Position numbers and translations under genes: made by a program. From Glandiceps talaboti (Eukaryota; Hemichordata; Enteropneusta; Spengelidae): DNA of 64,000 nucleotides. Below are positions 1-11,971 of the stretch, piece by piece. Numbering within the stretch: the stretch's first letter is position 1; every line of letters begins with the position of its first letter. Where the stretch lies: positions 3,939,001 to 4,003,000 of the forward strand of contig NC_135549.1 in the NCBI RefSeq assembly GCF_964340395.1. The letters run 5' to 3'. Below the pieces are notes generated by a model. It worked only from the letters and a program-made list of their open reading frames with translations. It searched no databases and was not told where the DNA came from.

Positions 1-15
1 TATGCTGTAGTGATA

Positions 16-69
16 TTACATCCTTATTCTTTTGAATATATATATATATTCCAAAGAATAAGGATGTAA
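16..69. repeat. AT-rich inverted repeat (54 bp)
   Basis: TTACATCCTTATTCTTT at the left is the reverse complement of AAAGAATAAGGATGTAA at the right, separated by a TATATA core. A perfect hairpin end of this kind may be a small MITE. Confidence 0.6.
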
Positions 70-633
70 TAAGTTTTTACTCAGAGTTACACACTTCCAG
101 TAGTCTTCAGACAATTAATGTTTGTATATTGCGTAACAAGATGGTCGGACTAAACTATTCCTTACAGGGTTTACTTCTATAGTTGGCGAGCAAGTATTTG
201 CCAACTAAATATATCTAACAATAATATGATGATGATGAATGGTGTGGAGAGTACCACAGTATGAAATATTACAACATATGATTTGATTTTTACATTTTGA
301 TGAGTGCATAGCCCGATCAAAGTAAGAGTAGTCAAAATTGATTTTGAAATATATAGCCTGTTTTGCAACATTTGGGTCAGAAATGTACTTTATATACAAA
401 ATTTACATACATGACATGACATATTTTTTCAACCATGGAATGACAAAAATTGTATATGTATGTGTACCTTAGGCTTACTGATGCCAGGTTAAAAATAATC
501 CGCTCCCCATCTGTTGAAGATGATCTGTATTTTTCAATGGCTTTAGGTAATATTTAAATTAGACATGTTGGAAACACTGTAATACTGTCATACATGCATA
601 TTAACATGCATCATCTCTTTTGTTAGAGACATT
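70..633. other. Non-coding DNA, nothing recognised
   Basis: AT-rich sequence with stops in all frames apart from two overlapping 64-codon minus frames of random composition. No gene, RNA or element could be supported. Confidence 0.5.
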
Positions 634-850
634 TGTTCATCCAGGTGGTGCAAACCTAGAAAATGTAAATAATACAGGTATATGTTCATCCAGGTGGTAC
701 AAACCTTCAAAATGTAAATAATACATGTACATGCTTATCCAGGTGGTGCAAACCTATAAATTGTGAAAGGTACATGCTTATCCAGGTGGCACAAACCTAT
801 AAAATGTAAATATTACAGGTACAGGTTCTCATAGGTGGTGCAAACCTACA
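634..850 (+). repeat. Tandem repeat, about 48 bp x 5
   Basis: Five diverged copies share TCCAGGTGGTGCAAACCT followed by an A/T-rich AAAATGTAAATAATACAGGT portion. The last copy is the most degraded. Confidence 0.8.
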
Positions 851-3166
851 ATGTCAATGTTTATATATTGCTGTGTTGATATGCATTCAAAGTACATTAA
901 ATTGGTTTTTATACCAGATTCAAATATCTTAGAAGTGAATTTAAAGTGATAAGTTTTTTAATAGTATGTCTGTAATTTTAATTTACCATAATCTAGAGTA
1001 TACATGTAGCTGTGAAATATATATACTAAAATGTACAGAACATGTTGAATTCTTGTAATAAAGATACATATACATGTATGTAATGCATCTGATATCTACA
1101 AAAGAAATTGTGTACGATTCATGAAAATAGATTGACCATATGTCATAGCATTATATTTCTGGACTCTCCCCATATATTTATTGTACTGATTTGTGTCTGT
1201 ATGAGTTGAATATTAATAAGGTAATTTGCATAATATAGACATGCTAGAATCATCCACATGAAACAATGGCTCACCAAATTTAATTTTACTATATCATATT
1301 TCAAGCAGTCAAATAGCTACATTGTACATTTGTAAATAATAAGTAGCTAATTTGCATAATTTGTAGATGTTGTTGAAAGTTTGTAGTTTCAAACTTTTAT
1401 GGTGAACAAGAGGTTTGTTGTGGCTGGTATAGATGGTTGTCATGTACATGTAATGTTGTATGTTAAACTTGGTGTATAAATACTGTATAGAAGTACTGAT
1501 TTGTGGGCAAAAGTCGCGCTAGTTTTACTGGTAATGTGAAAACAGCATCAATCACCCTTTGGGCAGAGTAGACAATTCTTCGTTAGATTACTGTGGGTCA
1601 GATTTTGCCAATATGTGGTTAGGAATTACCATATTTATTGGTAGAAAAAATGTTTACAAAATAGTGCACCAACATGTCTGTTGGTAAACCCAGAAATTCA
1701 CCATGACACCAAGATGAATTAGTAAATTCAACACCAGGATAAAATTTAGTCTGGAATCTATGTGAATTTGGGATTTAAATTTGTGATTTCCCATTCAAAA
1801 CCAAAATCAAATCTCCATTCGCCAGGATTCTAGGCTAGGATAAATTACAAATACAACAGTTTTTAATACACGTTTAATTTTAATTGATGAAACTTACTGG
1901 TCCAACTAGGGTAATTTAGTTTGGCAGACTATAAAGGAACTCCATATTATCAAAAAGAATTACATTTGCAAAGTCATGACAAGTATACCAGGAACCACAC
2001 TGGGATGAGTCAAACTGCCAATGATAGAAATGACAGCTTTCACTCATGGGGGCATTCAGCAGGGCTGCATCCAGGCATCCAGGCATCCAGGCATTGGGTA
2101 GCTATGTACATGTGTATATATGCATACAGTTCACTTGTATAAAGTCTTGTTTGGTTTTACATGTATATCAGTCAACAACAAATCATCTACAAAATTAAAA
2201 ACCCTATTTGAATATGAAGTTGTCCACATACATTGATTAATTGCTACCCCATAGCATGTTCAGAAGTTGAATCCTTATTTGCTTATAGGTGATGTTAATA
2301 ATTTTAGGTGATGTTAAGTCTAGATCTGATATGAATGGTGTTAATTTCATCACTTTTACTTGTGACTTCTTAGTTTTATGATGATGGTCATTTCATAGTC
2401 ACATATTAAAACTCAATGTTTCAATCCCTGGTTTTGTATACTTCCTATCTTATCAGTGGCATAGTAAGGATGAGATCAGATCATTCCTTTCCTCAGAACC
2501 AATGGTTTCTACAGCTTTGTCAGACAGCAGTTTTACTTGTGCCAATTGTATGGCATATTTAATACATGATGTGCACAGACCATGGTTGAACATGTGGCTT
2601 TCGTGATGTCATTTTTTCATGCCATGCTATCCATCTTGTGTGTTCTTGTCCATATATGTCTTGCAATCATGGCAAATGGTAAGCCTCATTTGTTATTAAG
2701 CATAGACAATTTATTACAGTACGTCATTAATCCGTTCAGGGAGTTTGATTACTTCAAATATTTTGATTCCTTGGTGAGTGTTACTAAGGCTTCAGATGTA
2801 CCATTAACTGATTGAAACTGACCTGGGGAGATGTAGAGCTATCTCCTTGATGATTTGTAAAGTTGCTGGCAATAAGTGACAGGCTGAATATAATTCATTG
2901 GGTTAGTACAGTTTGACAAACCACATTGGGATCATGATAATAAAATTTGAAATATTAATATTTTCATGAAGGCATCATCCACCATTAAATTTTTATGTCG
3001 TCATCTATATCAGAAGCTTAGCTTGGATAAATGTGAAAAGTTGATGATAAAGTTTGAAGTTTCATGTGTGGGTGTCATCAGTCGATAAAAAATACTTTGA
3101 GCATACACCCTACAAACTGTCATGTGTAGGGTCTATGGTTTGAGCCGAGATAAAATGTGAAATATT
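851..3166. other. Non-coding DNA, nothing recognised
   Basis: AT-rich and without repeats except a short CCAGGCAT triplet array near 2070-2095. A 77-codon open frame at 2582-2815 is hydrophobic but has no family resemblance and no clear splice context. Confidence 0.5.
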
Positions 3167-3463
3167 TCTACGTTGGAGTCGAAACATTACTGAGGTTGTC
3201 ACAAACACATTATGGTACAAGTTTGTCGGGCTGAAATGTGAATTATTTATATGTTGGTCTTTTAACATTCAGGTTGTCATAAAAATATTATGTGACAAGT
3301 TTGTCTTTGGCTGAAATATGAAAGTTGTAATGTATGTTGATCTTTTAACATTTATGTAGTCATAAAAAAAATTATGTTACAAATTTGTCTTTGGCTGAAA
3401 TATTTAATATAGATCTTTTGACAGTCTGTTGTCATAAACAAATTGTGTATTACAAATTTGTGC
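3167..3463 (+). repeat. Tandem repeat, about 80 bp x 4
   Basis: Diverged copies of TTTTAACATT...GTCATAAA...TTATGT(G/T)ACAAGTTTGTCTTTGGCTGAAATATG follow one another directly and run into the AT-rich array. Confidence 0.7.
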
Positions 3464-3885
3464 AAACTATAATAGATTCAAACTATAATATATGCAAACT
3501 AAAATATATGCAAAATATGATATATGCAAAATATAATATATTCAAACTATAATATATGCAAACTATAATATATGCAAAATATAATATATGCAAAATATAA
3601 TATATGCAAACTAAAATAGATTCAAACTATAATATATTCAAACTAAAATATATTCAAACTATTATATATGCAAATTATAATATATGCAAAATATAATTTA
3701 TGCAAAATATAATATATTCAAACTAAAATAGATTCAAACTATAATATATTCAAACTAAAATATATTCAAACTATAATATATTCAAACTATAATATATGTA
3801 AACTATAATATATTCAAACTATAATATAATATATGCAAAATACAATATATTCAAACTATAATATATGCAAAATATAATATAGTAG
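3464..3885 (+). repeat. AT-rich minisatellite, 16-bp unit
   Basis: About 25 head-to-tail copies of CAAACTATAATATATG with variants (TTCAAACTATAATATA, GCAAAATATAATATAT). Period-16 interspersion of two variants suggests higher-order duplication. Confidence 0.9.
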
Positions 3886-4844
3886 TGTTAAAATCCTCCC
3901 ATCAAGGGGATATTTGTGCACAATTAATAACTAATGGAGCAGAAGATGATAATTTTTAGTCATAAACAAATATTTTAGATGTCATTTATATTAAGCAAAA
4001 TAAAAAATTGTGTTTCTAATAACCTGACTGACCCTAGTTTAAACCGCCGACCGTAGACATTTTTAAACATTAAAAACAAAAAAGATAAGAATTATTTGTC
4101 TTCTTGAACTTCATGCATGTCTGTTTTCTTTCCTCAGAGATGACTGTAGATATTTCATCAAATTATCACAGAAGAGGGGTATTCTGACCAACATTTTATT
4201 TTGTTTTAGGCAATATCCCAATATTTAAAAAAAATTGAAAAAGATGTAAAATAAAATCCCAACCTACCTACCCTATTGTCTCAGTGAGGCCATATTATTG
4301 GAAATATACAGTTACTTATTTTTTGCCTTACTGTATTTAGATAAAAATGAAATATTGATAGTTTGATGATTTAGCATGTATGTTGTATAAATATAACATT
4401 TTAATAATCTTTCACTAAAGCTAACGACATAGATTATATAAAATTTATTATTCATGCTACAAGTTTTTGCTTGGATAAATATGAAATATTAATAATTCAT
4501 ATTTTAGTGCCTTAAATATGTATGTTGTCAACAACTAAATAAATTACAAGTAACATCATGTGTTATCTTTTGTATAACAACTTTGAGTTTTGTTTGTATG
4601 ATATATTAATATTTTGATTACTTGTTCGGTATCGGTAAGACGTCATCACCTGATAAATTTTTGAAAACTTAAGATTCAGGTGGTTGTGATTGGGGAATAT
4701 AAATTATGAAGATTAAAATTTTTATGAATTGATGAGTTAATTCAAATGTTATTAAAATTTTAATCTTAGATGGAAAGATTTGTTGTTGTTTGCACTATTG
4801 TAACCACTGACTAAGTTCAGTTGGGTTTAATGAGAACCGGAAGA

Positions 4845-5045
4845 CAATGAATCCGTCAGGTTTAGCAAGTAAATACAGGAACAAAAAAAAATGATGAATC
4901 TGTCAGTTGGGTTTAGCAAGTAAATACAGGAACAAAAAAAACCCCTGATGAATCTGTCCGGTTTAGTGAGTGAATACAGGAACAAAAAAACCTGATGAAT
5001 CTGTCAGTTGAATTTAGTGAATGAATACAGGAACCAAACAAAGAT
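4845..5045 (+). repeat. Tandem repeat, about 48 bp x 4
   Basis: Copies of GATGAATCTGTCAGTTGG, then TTTAGCAAGTAAATACAGG and AACAAAAAAA with a variable A tract. Confidence 0.8.
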
Positions 5046-7074
5046 GAATGTGTTAGTCTAATTAAACTTGGTTCTATATGCATTTTATTTATTAATTACG
5101 TCACACTTAGGCTGTCATCGTCTCATAGATTAGATTACATCAAAAGTTATTATTTAAACCACAAGTTGTGTTTGAGTAAATATGAAATATGAATGTATGG
5201 TGATTTAAATCATGTAGTCAAGTAATAAATGACTTCAGATCAATAATAGTTCTGATTTCATTAACTGGCTATAATATGTAAATATAATATACATGTAAAA
5301 GATGCATTGCAGTGGGTGGTTGCTAGAAGGGCTAAATGTGCTGAGCCCATTATCCTTTCTATCATAGACGTTGGAAGGGTCTTTCTCCAATGTCTGTACT
5401 AAAACATGTACATTCACAACTTTTATTAATCAATTCTTGTATAAAAAGTCTTGTATATAGCATTCTCTTGAGAATAGTAAATTAAAAATTAATATGCAGA
5501 ACTTAGTAACTAAGTTTTCTTTCTAAAACCTAGTGTTGTGGTTGGCAAGTGGTCAAAGGTCATACATATATTACATAACATACCATTGGTGAGTGCCAGT
5601 CAAAATATTCAAAGAAAATATCAGCTTTTTGGTAAATATTTGGCATATCACAATTTTATGGTATACTGAGAAATACGGTTTTTATTCTCATATTTTCAAC
5701 CAAACTATAAAAAGTATTTCCTTTTATCATCAAATTAAGTCCTGATATTTATAGTCTAATTATGAACATATTTTTCACTTTAATACATTTGTATTCAAGT
5801 GATGTAAATATATGCACATTTCATTATGTAAAGTAATCATATCATTGTATGTTAGATTTGTCAATTTGAAAATGACATTACTTGACCATGAACATTCTTG
5901 TTGAGTCATGGACATGAAGAAACTTGGAGAAAATAAACATTGCACCTATTTCATTGGACTGCTTGTAATGAAGAACTCAAAGTTCATTAAATATTTAAAA
6001 AAGAAGAAGAACTCAACATTTGCATGTTGTTGACAAATAGGTTGGCTTTTACATTGTTTAATGAAATAGTTTTACAGTATAGTATGATATGAAGTGTCTG
6101 TTAGTTTTGCCATACATATTTTTATGTTTGCTGGTGGTTGGAGGAATTTGATTTAGCAGCGATGACAATGAACATGAACATTTCCATGGCGATATCAATA
6201 TATATGATGATGCTGAAGGAATGGACAAGAAAATGGTGAGCGATGATGCTTGGACAAATATGGTAATCCAGTTGAATGCGTACATGAAATATGCAGGAAG
6301 TAATAGTTAACGCCAGACAAAAACTTGTGTATTGTGTTTACAAGGACAACTCAACCCTTTTCTGTTACACCAGAGTTACTTCACAGACAAACAAGTCTGT
6401 GGTTACTCTGTATATATACAAAAGGTAGAGGAGCTATTGTCATTTTGTAAATAGGACTTTGGTGGTTTAGGTGATGCCAAGGTGTTGCCTGGCATGTTGA
6501 CTGCTGTGTTATAGGCAGCGTATATTTGTATTCACATAACATTTATAAACTTTAATAGTACTATTCTGACCTGTTTAGCCAGACTTTTTAAAGTGAGGTG
6601 AACTCTGCATTGTCTGAGGACCAGTCACCTGAATCTAGTGCTAATTTTCCATTTCAAAGGAAAGCATGTGCTTTCATCCATAGTGAGTATTGGCGTTACA
6701 CTGTGTGGTTCAAGTGTCTGTTTTCTTTATGTATCCACAATCACAGGAATTCTGTGTGCTGTCTGCATACAATACATAGACTAAATACAACGACTGTGAA
6801 AACAAAAAGTGGACTTTTGGAATAAAGGTGTTAGTGTGCGTAACTGTTTATAGTTAACATTAAACACTTACGAGTTGCTTGCACTTTGTAATACTTATGT
6901 ACGTCATACATACGACATACGTCTTGCAAATATGCCTACATTATTTAGATACTTGAAGCTTTGGTGGGTACACATGTATCTCCATTTGAATGCCAAACAT
7001 TTTTATAATGTGTCTGTTATCGGAAGAAAACTTTGATAAGTTTATATGTTGTGCATGTATATCACTACATAAGT
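5046..7074. other. Non-coding DNA, nothing recognised
   Basis: Short open frames (for example 6058-6285 minus and 6598-6825 plus) have no protein-like conservation I can recognise. No RNA gene was seen. Confidence 0.5.
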
Positions 7075-7455
7075 ACCAGTGTTTACTTGTACCATGTTGT
7101 GCACAATCAGTATATGCACTACAGCTAAAATACTGAAAACGTTATTGCATACCTGTATCAGTGTATGCAAATGAGCGTGCAAGCATTGCATGTACAGAGT
7201 ATCACATGAATGCACTTGTTGTACAGTTTATAGTGTAACTGTTACAAAATTTGCTGTTTACACTATAGAATAGCAGAACCCATGACATGTGAGTGCCGGA
7301 GTAGGTACTCAAGGTATTTGCACTTGGCTTGCAATGTTTTCTGTTGCACTTTAGCTGATATTGTTTGGAAAGTACAGTTACAGAGAACACCACAAACACT
7401 TGTGTAAATACTTCAGGCATGTCACACTTGCACTCACACATCATGCGGATCGGAT
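7075..7455 (+). repeat. Dispersed repeat family 2, copy 1
   Basis: Shares an ordered series of similar blocks with 32785-33135: ATACTGAAAACGTTATTGCA, TGCAAATGAG, AAATTTGCTGTTT, GGTACTC, ATTTGC, AAAGTACAGTTACA, CACTTGTGTAAATAC, CACACTTGCA and CACATCATG. The order and spacing indicate an old interspersed element. Confidence 0.7.
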
Positions 7456-8024
7456 GTATTATCCTCTTCTATGAAGGTGGTACTTACACTGGATGTTGCT
7501 GGTACACATGTATTATTAGGTGGCAGATTTATGTCACAGTTATTTTGATTTATTTAAAGATTATATACCTAAAGCTCAGTATAATTACAGGCATATCTGT
7601 GGGGGATAGTTGATATCTTTTGAACAAATCGGAATAAACAAAACCCATCATCTAAAAATGCATGCCCCCCCCCCTCCCTCTATATTCTTTATATTACATA
7701 CTAGTATATTTTATGGATATGATTATTTTCGAGGAATTTAGTTTCCCATAATCAACTAATTTTCTAATATTGCATTACCCTATCACAGAAGAGATGTATA
7801 AAAGTTGTGAACAAAATAATATATTAACTGTTGTCTTACCACTTTGATAGTGTAACACGTAAGCATTGTGTATAGGTAGTATAAAGAGTGTGAATTTTTC
7901 CTGAATTACCACTGTGTATTAAATTTGTGTATTACAGGGGTCCCCGCTAAAGTTTTACCAAATTTACCATATCTCTACATGGGTTCTAAAACTGTACCAA
8001 AACATAGCCAGAATAGAGCAGCTA

Positions 8025-8246
8025 TAAATCCCAGGCAAAAAATCAAGTATTCCATCATTTATATATGTACTAATGACACAATTTTATCTCACATAATCTG
8101 AAGAGAATTGTGTTTTCTCATTTGGACCAGATAATTCCAGGCAAAAATCGGGTATTCCATCATTTATATACAATGTATGTAATAATGACACAACTTTATC
8201 TTACACAATGTGAAGAGAATAGTGTTTTCTCATTTGGGACTAGATT
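8025..8246 (+). repeat. Tandem duplication, about 115 bp x 2
   Basis: Two adjacent copies begin with CCAGGCAAAAA and share ATTCCATCATTTATATA, TAATGACACAA and GTTTTCTCATTTGG. Confidence 0.85.
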
Positions 8247-8719
8247 TGTAATGAGTGGAGAGTCTATCATCACACAGTGACTTGTCCAAATTACCACAGT
8301 GATCGTGTAAGGAAAAGTACTGTAATCATCTGACTTCACCTGAATAGGTTCAAATGATGTGTGATGTCATACAAATGACATGTAAATTGTACAAAGTGAT
8401 GACAATAGTTGATAACATCGTGATAATAAGCAAATCATTGACTACAGAATTGGGAAAGACTAGCAGGTGTGACAACACATCAAGAAAGCTAACTACTCCT
8501 GAATAATGATTAAAGCAGGAATTGTATTCAGTCTACAATATATTTAATTTCACCTAACCTTAAGTTTATACTTTCTCCCATAAACCTTATAGTTATACTG
8601 TTAACTATTATTATCCTTAGACTCATTTATTTATTTACTACTATTTTTTTTTAGCACCAAACACTTATTGCAGAAAATCCAATGAAGATATGTAGTTTTT
8701 TTTTTGGATGCAATAAAGA

Positions 8720-8924
8720 TTCTATTCTATTCTATTCTATTCTATTCTATTCTATTCTATTCTATTCTATTCTATTCTATTCTATTCTATTCTATTCTAT
8801 TCTATTCTATTCTATTCTATTCTATTCTATTCTATTCCATTCCATTCCATTCCATTCCATTCCATTCCATTCCATTCCATTCCATTCCATTCCATTCCAT
8901 TCCATTCTATTCTATTCTATTCTC
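8720..8924 (+). repeat. (TTCTA)n / (TTCCA)n pentanucleotide satellite with LINE-like 3' end
   Basis: About 23 TTCTA units, then about 15 TTCCA units (from about 8834), then TTCTA again. The array starts directly at GCAATAAAGATTCTATTC, a poly(A)-signal-like end typical of non-LTR retrotransposon tails, so it may have grown from such a tail. Several frames through it are open only because of the repeat. Confidence 0.95.
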
Positions 8925-8948
8925 TAATATATTACTTTTGAAATTGTT

Positions 8949-9290
8949 GATCTCTTTTCCACATAGAGTACATGTAGAATCATCACTGGAAATATTTAGA
9001 ATTTCAGATTAAAGACACCATGTCAAGAGAACTTACGGCAGGAATTTTAGTCCAGTTTAGAGTATTTGCTTACAAGATTTCAACATGGTGGACTCTTCTC
9101 CAAAGTATGATACATGTAGAAGCAACAGTGAAAATATTTACATGTAGAATTCCAGATGTGAAAACATGTCAAGAGAATTTTAACTACATTGTACTTGTAA
9201 CAGTTAAAACACGAATGGTAGTCTTATGTAGAATTCATGACTTTGACATGATGGACTCTTTTCCATGTGAAAATATTTTATGTTTGTGTG
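8949..9290 (+). repeat. Imperfect tandem repeat, about 155 bp x 2.3
   Basis: Repeated order of ACTCTTTTCCA, TACATGTAGAA, GGAAATATTTA, AGAATTTCAG and CATGTCAAGAGAA, with a third partial copy ending near 9290. Confidence 0.65.
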
Positions 9291-9956
9291 CATGAAATGA
9301 TGTCAAATATGAAATGTAAATATGCAAATGAGTGGAAGCATTTTCAGTGTTTTTGTCTAGTGGTATAAAATGCAATAAAGCATTATATTCTTCAAATGAA
9401 TCACAGAGACCAGATTCAGGCTAAGTACTAGATAACTGTTCATTATGAAATCATGGGAAGTAGAAAAACACAGTTTTGAAATCTTCAATACAATAAGCCA
9501 AACATTGCATTTGTTGAAATCAATACCAGAAAAAAATTCTCTGTTATTAGTGTTAAAGTATGTATATAAAAATGTATCATATCAACTCAATGTCTTCAGT
9601 CACACCATGATTCAAGCAATATAATTGTACACTTCCTGAGTTTACACATTTTACAAAGTTGAGACCAGGTCATTGAATGCAATTCTAGTAATATATTATC
9701 ATCTTTGTATTTAAGGAAATAAATACTGCATGTCTGCAAACACATGCTGTGTGGGTTTAACCTCTGCTTGACAAGTGGATAAGATCATGTTTGCTATAAA
9801 ACAAGTGAGACACTTACAGTGACTACAAAGATTAACTTTCAGATTCCTGGTATAAGCTATGAAATCTGACCTACATACAACATATATAAACCATGGTACA
9901 CAGTGTTTGCATGTATATATACTTTCACCAGTGTTTCACTATGATGTGAACCCTAC

Positions 9957-10070
9957 ATGTAGTAACAACAGGGGAAATATGGTAAATACACACATAAATT
10001 TCCATACCATGTGTCATAACTTTGATTGATGAACCCCGGTAAAATATGTGGGGAACTACTGAAGTTATAG
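9957..10070 (+). repeat. Dispersed repeat family 1, copy 1
   Basis: GTAGTAACAACAGGGGAAAT...TTTCCATACCATGTGTCATAAC...GAACCCCGGTAAAATATGTGG aligns with 40625-40740 and 48241-48352, all in the + direction. Likely fragments of one old transposable element. Confidence 0.7.
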
Positions 10071-10139
10071 TTGCAAAGTGTAGATGACCTTAAGTTAACA
10101 GTAACACTTGTATATGTTATTGTAGTATTGTCCATACAA

Positions 10140-10163
10140 GGGGGGGGGGGGGGGGGGGGGGGG
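10140..10163 (+). repeat. Poly(G) tract, 24 bases
   Basis: Uninterrupted G run; it can form a G-quadruplex and its length is unreliable in assemblies. Confidence 0.95.
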
Positions 10164-11674
10164 AATTATCAATAGATATATGTAATAGTGTGTCACATGT
10201 ACTTGTCAGAATCAACATTTAAAGGGAGCATAAAATCAGGTTCCTTATACCTACAGTATTCGTGCATGACACAGTGGTGTACCATTAATAAAGGAGATCT
10301 GATAATTTATGGCAAGATGATGGACCTACAATCTATTGAGAAAACATTCATTGCATGTGTAACTAATATGTATACGTTTAGGAATGTTTACATGGAAGAT
10401 GACAATAGTTGAACTGAAGTGAAAAGTTTATGTACCTGTATATTTACTAGTATATGAAGGTTTACATCAGTTGAAATGTTGTGAAACATTTTGCACATAT
10501 ACAGTGTACATGTACTGTACTGTATGTACCTGTACATTCGGGTCATACATGGAAGGTGAACAGGTCCTCAGATTGTAGACATTGATGGCTTCTATCTCAG
10601 TATATGTATAGAATATAGCATACATGTGTCTTGAACAATGTCGAAATGGTTGGTTGCTGAGCATCAATGCCAAATTTGTATGGCAGATCTAATATGTTAA
10701 AGTTTATCTAAGTTGTTATTCAAGAGCTGTGTTCTCTATGTATCTAATGTACCGTAAAAGGCAGAGTCTGAAATACTTACTTAATTTTAAAGATCCACAA
10801 TAGAAAAAAAGTCCAGGATGATGAAAGTGTAGGAACATGTATGTGTAAATTATACTGTAGAAATACTAGTCTAGACTAGGAGAGTGTTCATTTCAGACAC
10901 TACAGAAGATTGTGTATTTATACTACATGTAATATCAATGAATGAATGAATGATACATAAACATTTATTAGAAGTGCATGTATATGTAGGTTATGTAAAT
11001 AAATTGCCACCTCTACAAAAAAGTACAAATTTCGGAATAGGTCGTGAAATAAGATGTTTGATTTACTTTATATGCTACACTGTATGTAATTCCATTCAAC
11101 AGTTCATTGCATTGCTGATTTGTGTATCTTTAATGATGCACAGTGATTGATAGAATCAGTGGGCATTCTCTTTTGATGGTGATTTCTACCTTTCAAGCAG
11201 CGTGAAATGATTTTCCATCCACAGTAGATGTATACTCAACTTAAAGGCTGATATGAGCCTTGGGGCACATTGAGTGCATATGTCCTCTTGTTGAATCAGA
11301 GAGTATGTCTGTGTAACAAACAGCGTAGTAATCATCATTGTGAAATTGTCGTGTTTTTGAATAATGGCAATGTCATAACAGTGTCTGCTACTAGAAGATT
11401 TGCTAGACACAGACATAATGGCATATTCTTGATATCAAACATAAAAATGTTGATCAGGTATAAAATAAATTTGTGTCTACACATTTCAAGATGACATAAA
11501 CATGGTGACAGATGTGTAATATTAGGCCCACACCCAAAATCAAAAGCTATCAGTTGCTCAAGATGTTAACCCCTGACTATATCTGTTTACTACTTTTGGA
11601 TAAAGCCAACTATTGATTAATAGATGCAATGTCTTTTACCAAGTAAATAAGTAATGGAACAATTTTATGCATGA
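10164..11674. other. Non-coding DNA, nothing recognised
   Basis: AT-rich, with scattered 65-80-codon frames on both strands that overlap each other and show no family features. Confidence 0.5.
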
Positions 11675-11711
11675 CAACAACAACAACAATGACGTCATTG
11701 GCGACAATGGC

Positions 11712-11749
<38 letters not shown>

Positions 11750-11813
11750 CGATGACGATGATGACGATGACGATGATGATGATGATAATGATGATGATGA
11801 TGATGATGATGAC
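11675..11813 (+). repeat. (ACA)n and (GAT)n trinucleotide microsatellite
   Basis: A short CAA/ACA run, then about 33 GAT/GAC triplets with occasional C interruptions (11711-11811), then ACAACAACAA. Its translations (poly-Asp, poly-Ser) are artefacts. Confidence 0.95.
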
Positions 11814-11927
11814 AACAACAAGGTAGTAGTACTAGTACATCATCAATTAAACCAGTTTTGTAATTCCTTTAAAGGGAAATGGACAATCAATATACATAAT
11901 GCAGACCATATTCAGAATGAGTGTAGG

Positions 11928-11928
<1 letters not shown>

Positions 11929-11971
<43 letters not shown>
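11929..11971 (+). repeat. (ATTG)n microsatellite
   Basis: About ten uninterrupted TTGA/ATTG tetranucleotides. Confidence 0.95.

Noticed and set aside
2582-2815. 77-codon hydrophobic frame, considered as a small membrane protein
   Set aside because: No family resemblance, no clear splice or promoter context, and its length is expected by chance in 64 kb.
11636-11933. Poly-Asp and poly-Ser frames
   Set aside because: Direct translation of the (GAT)n microsatellite.
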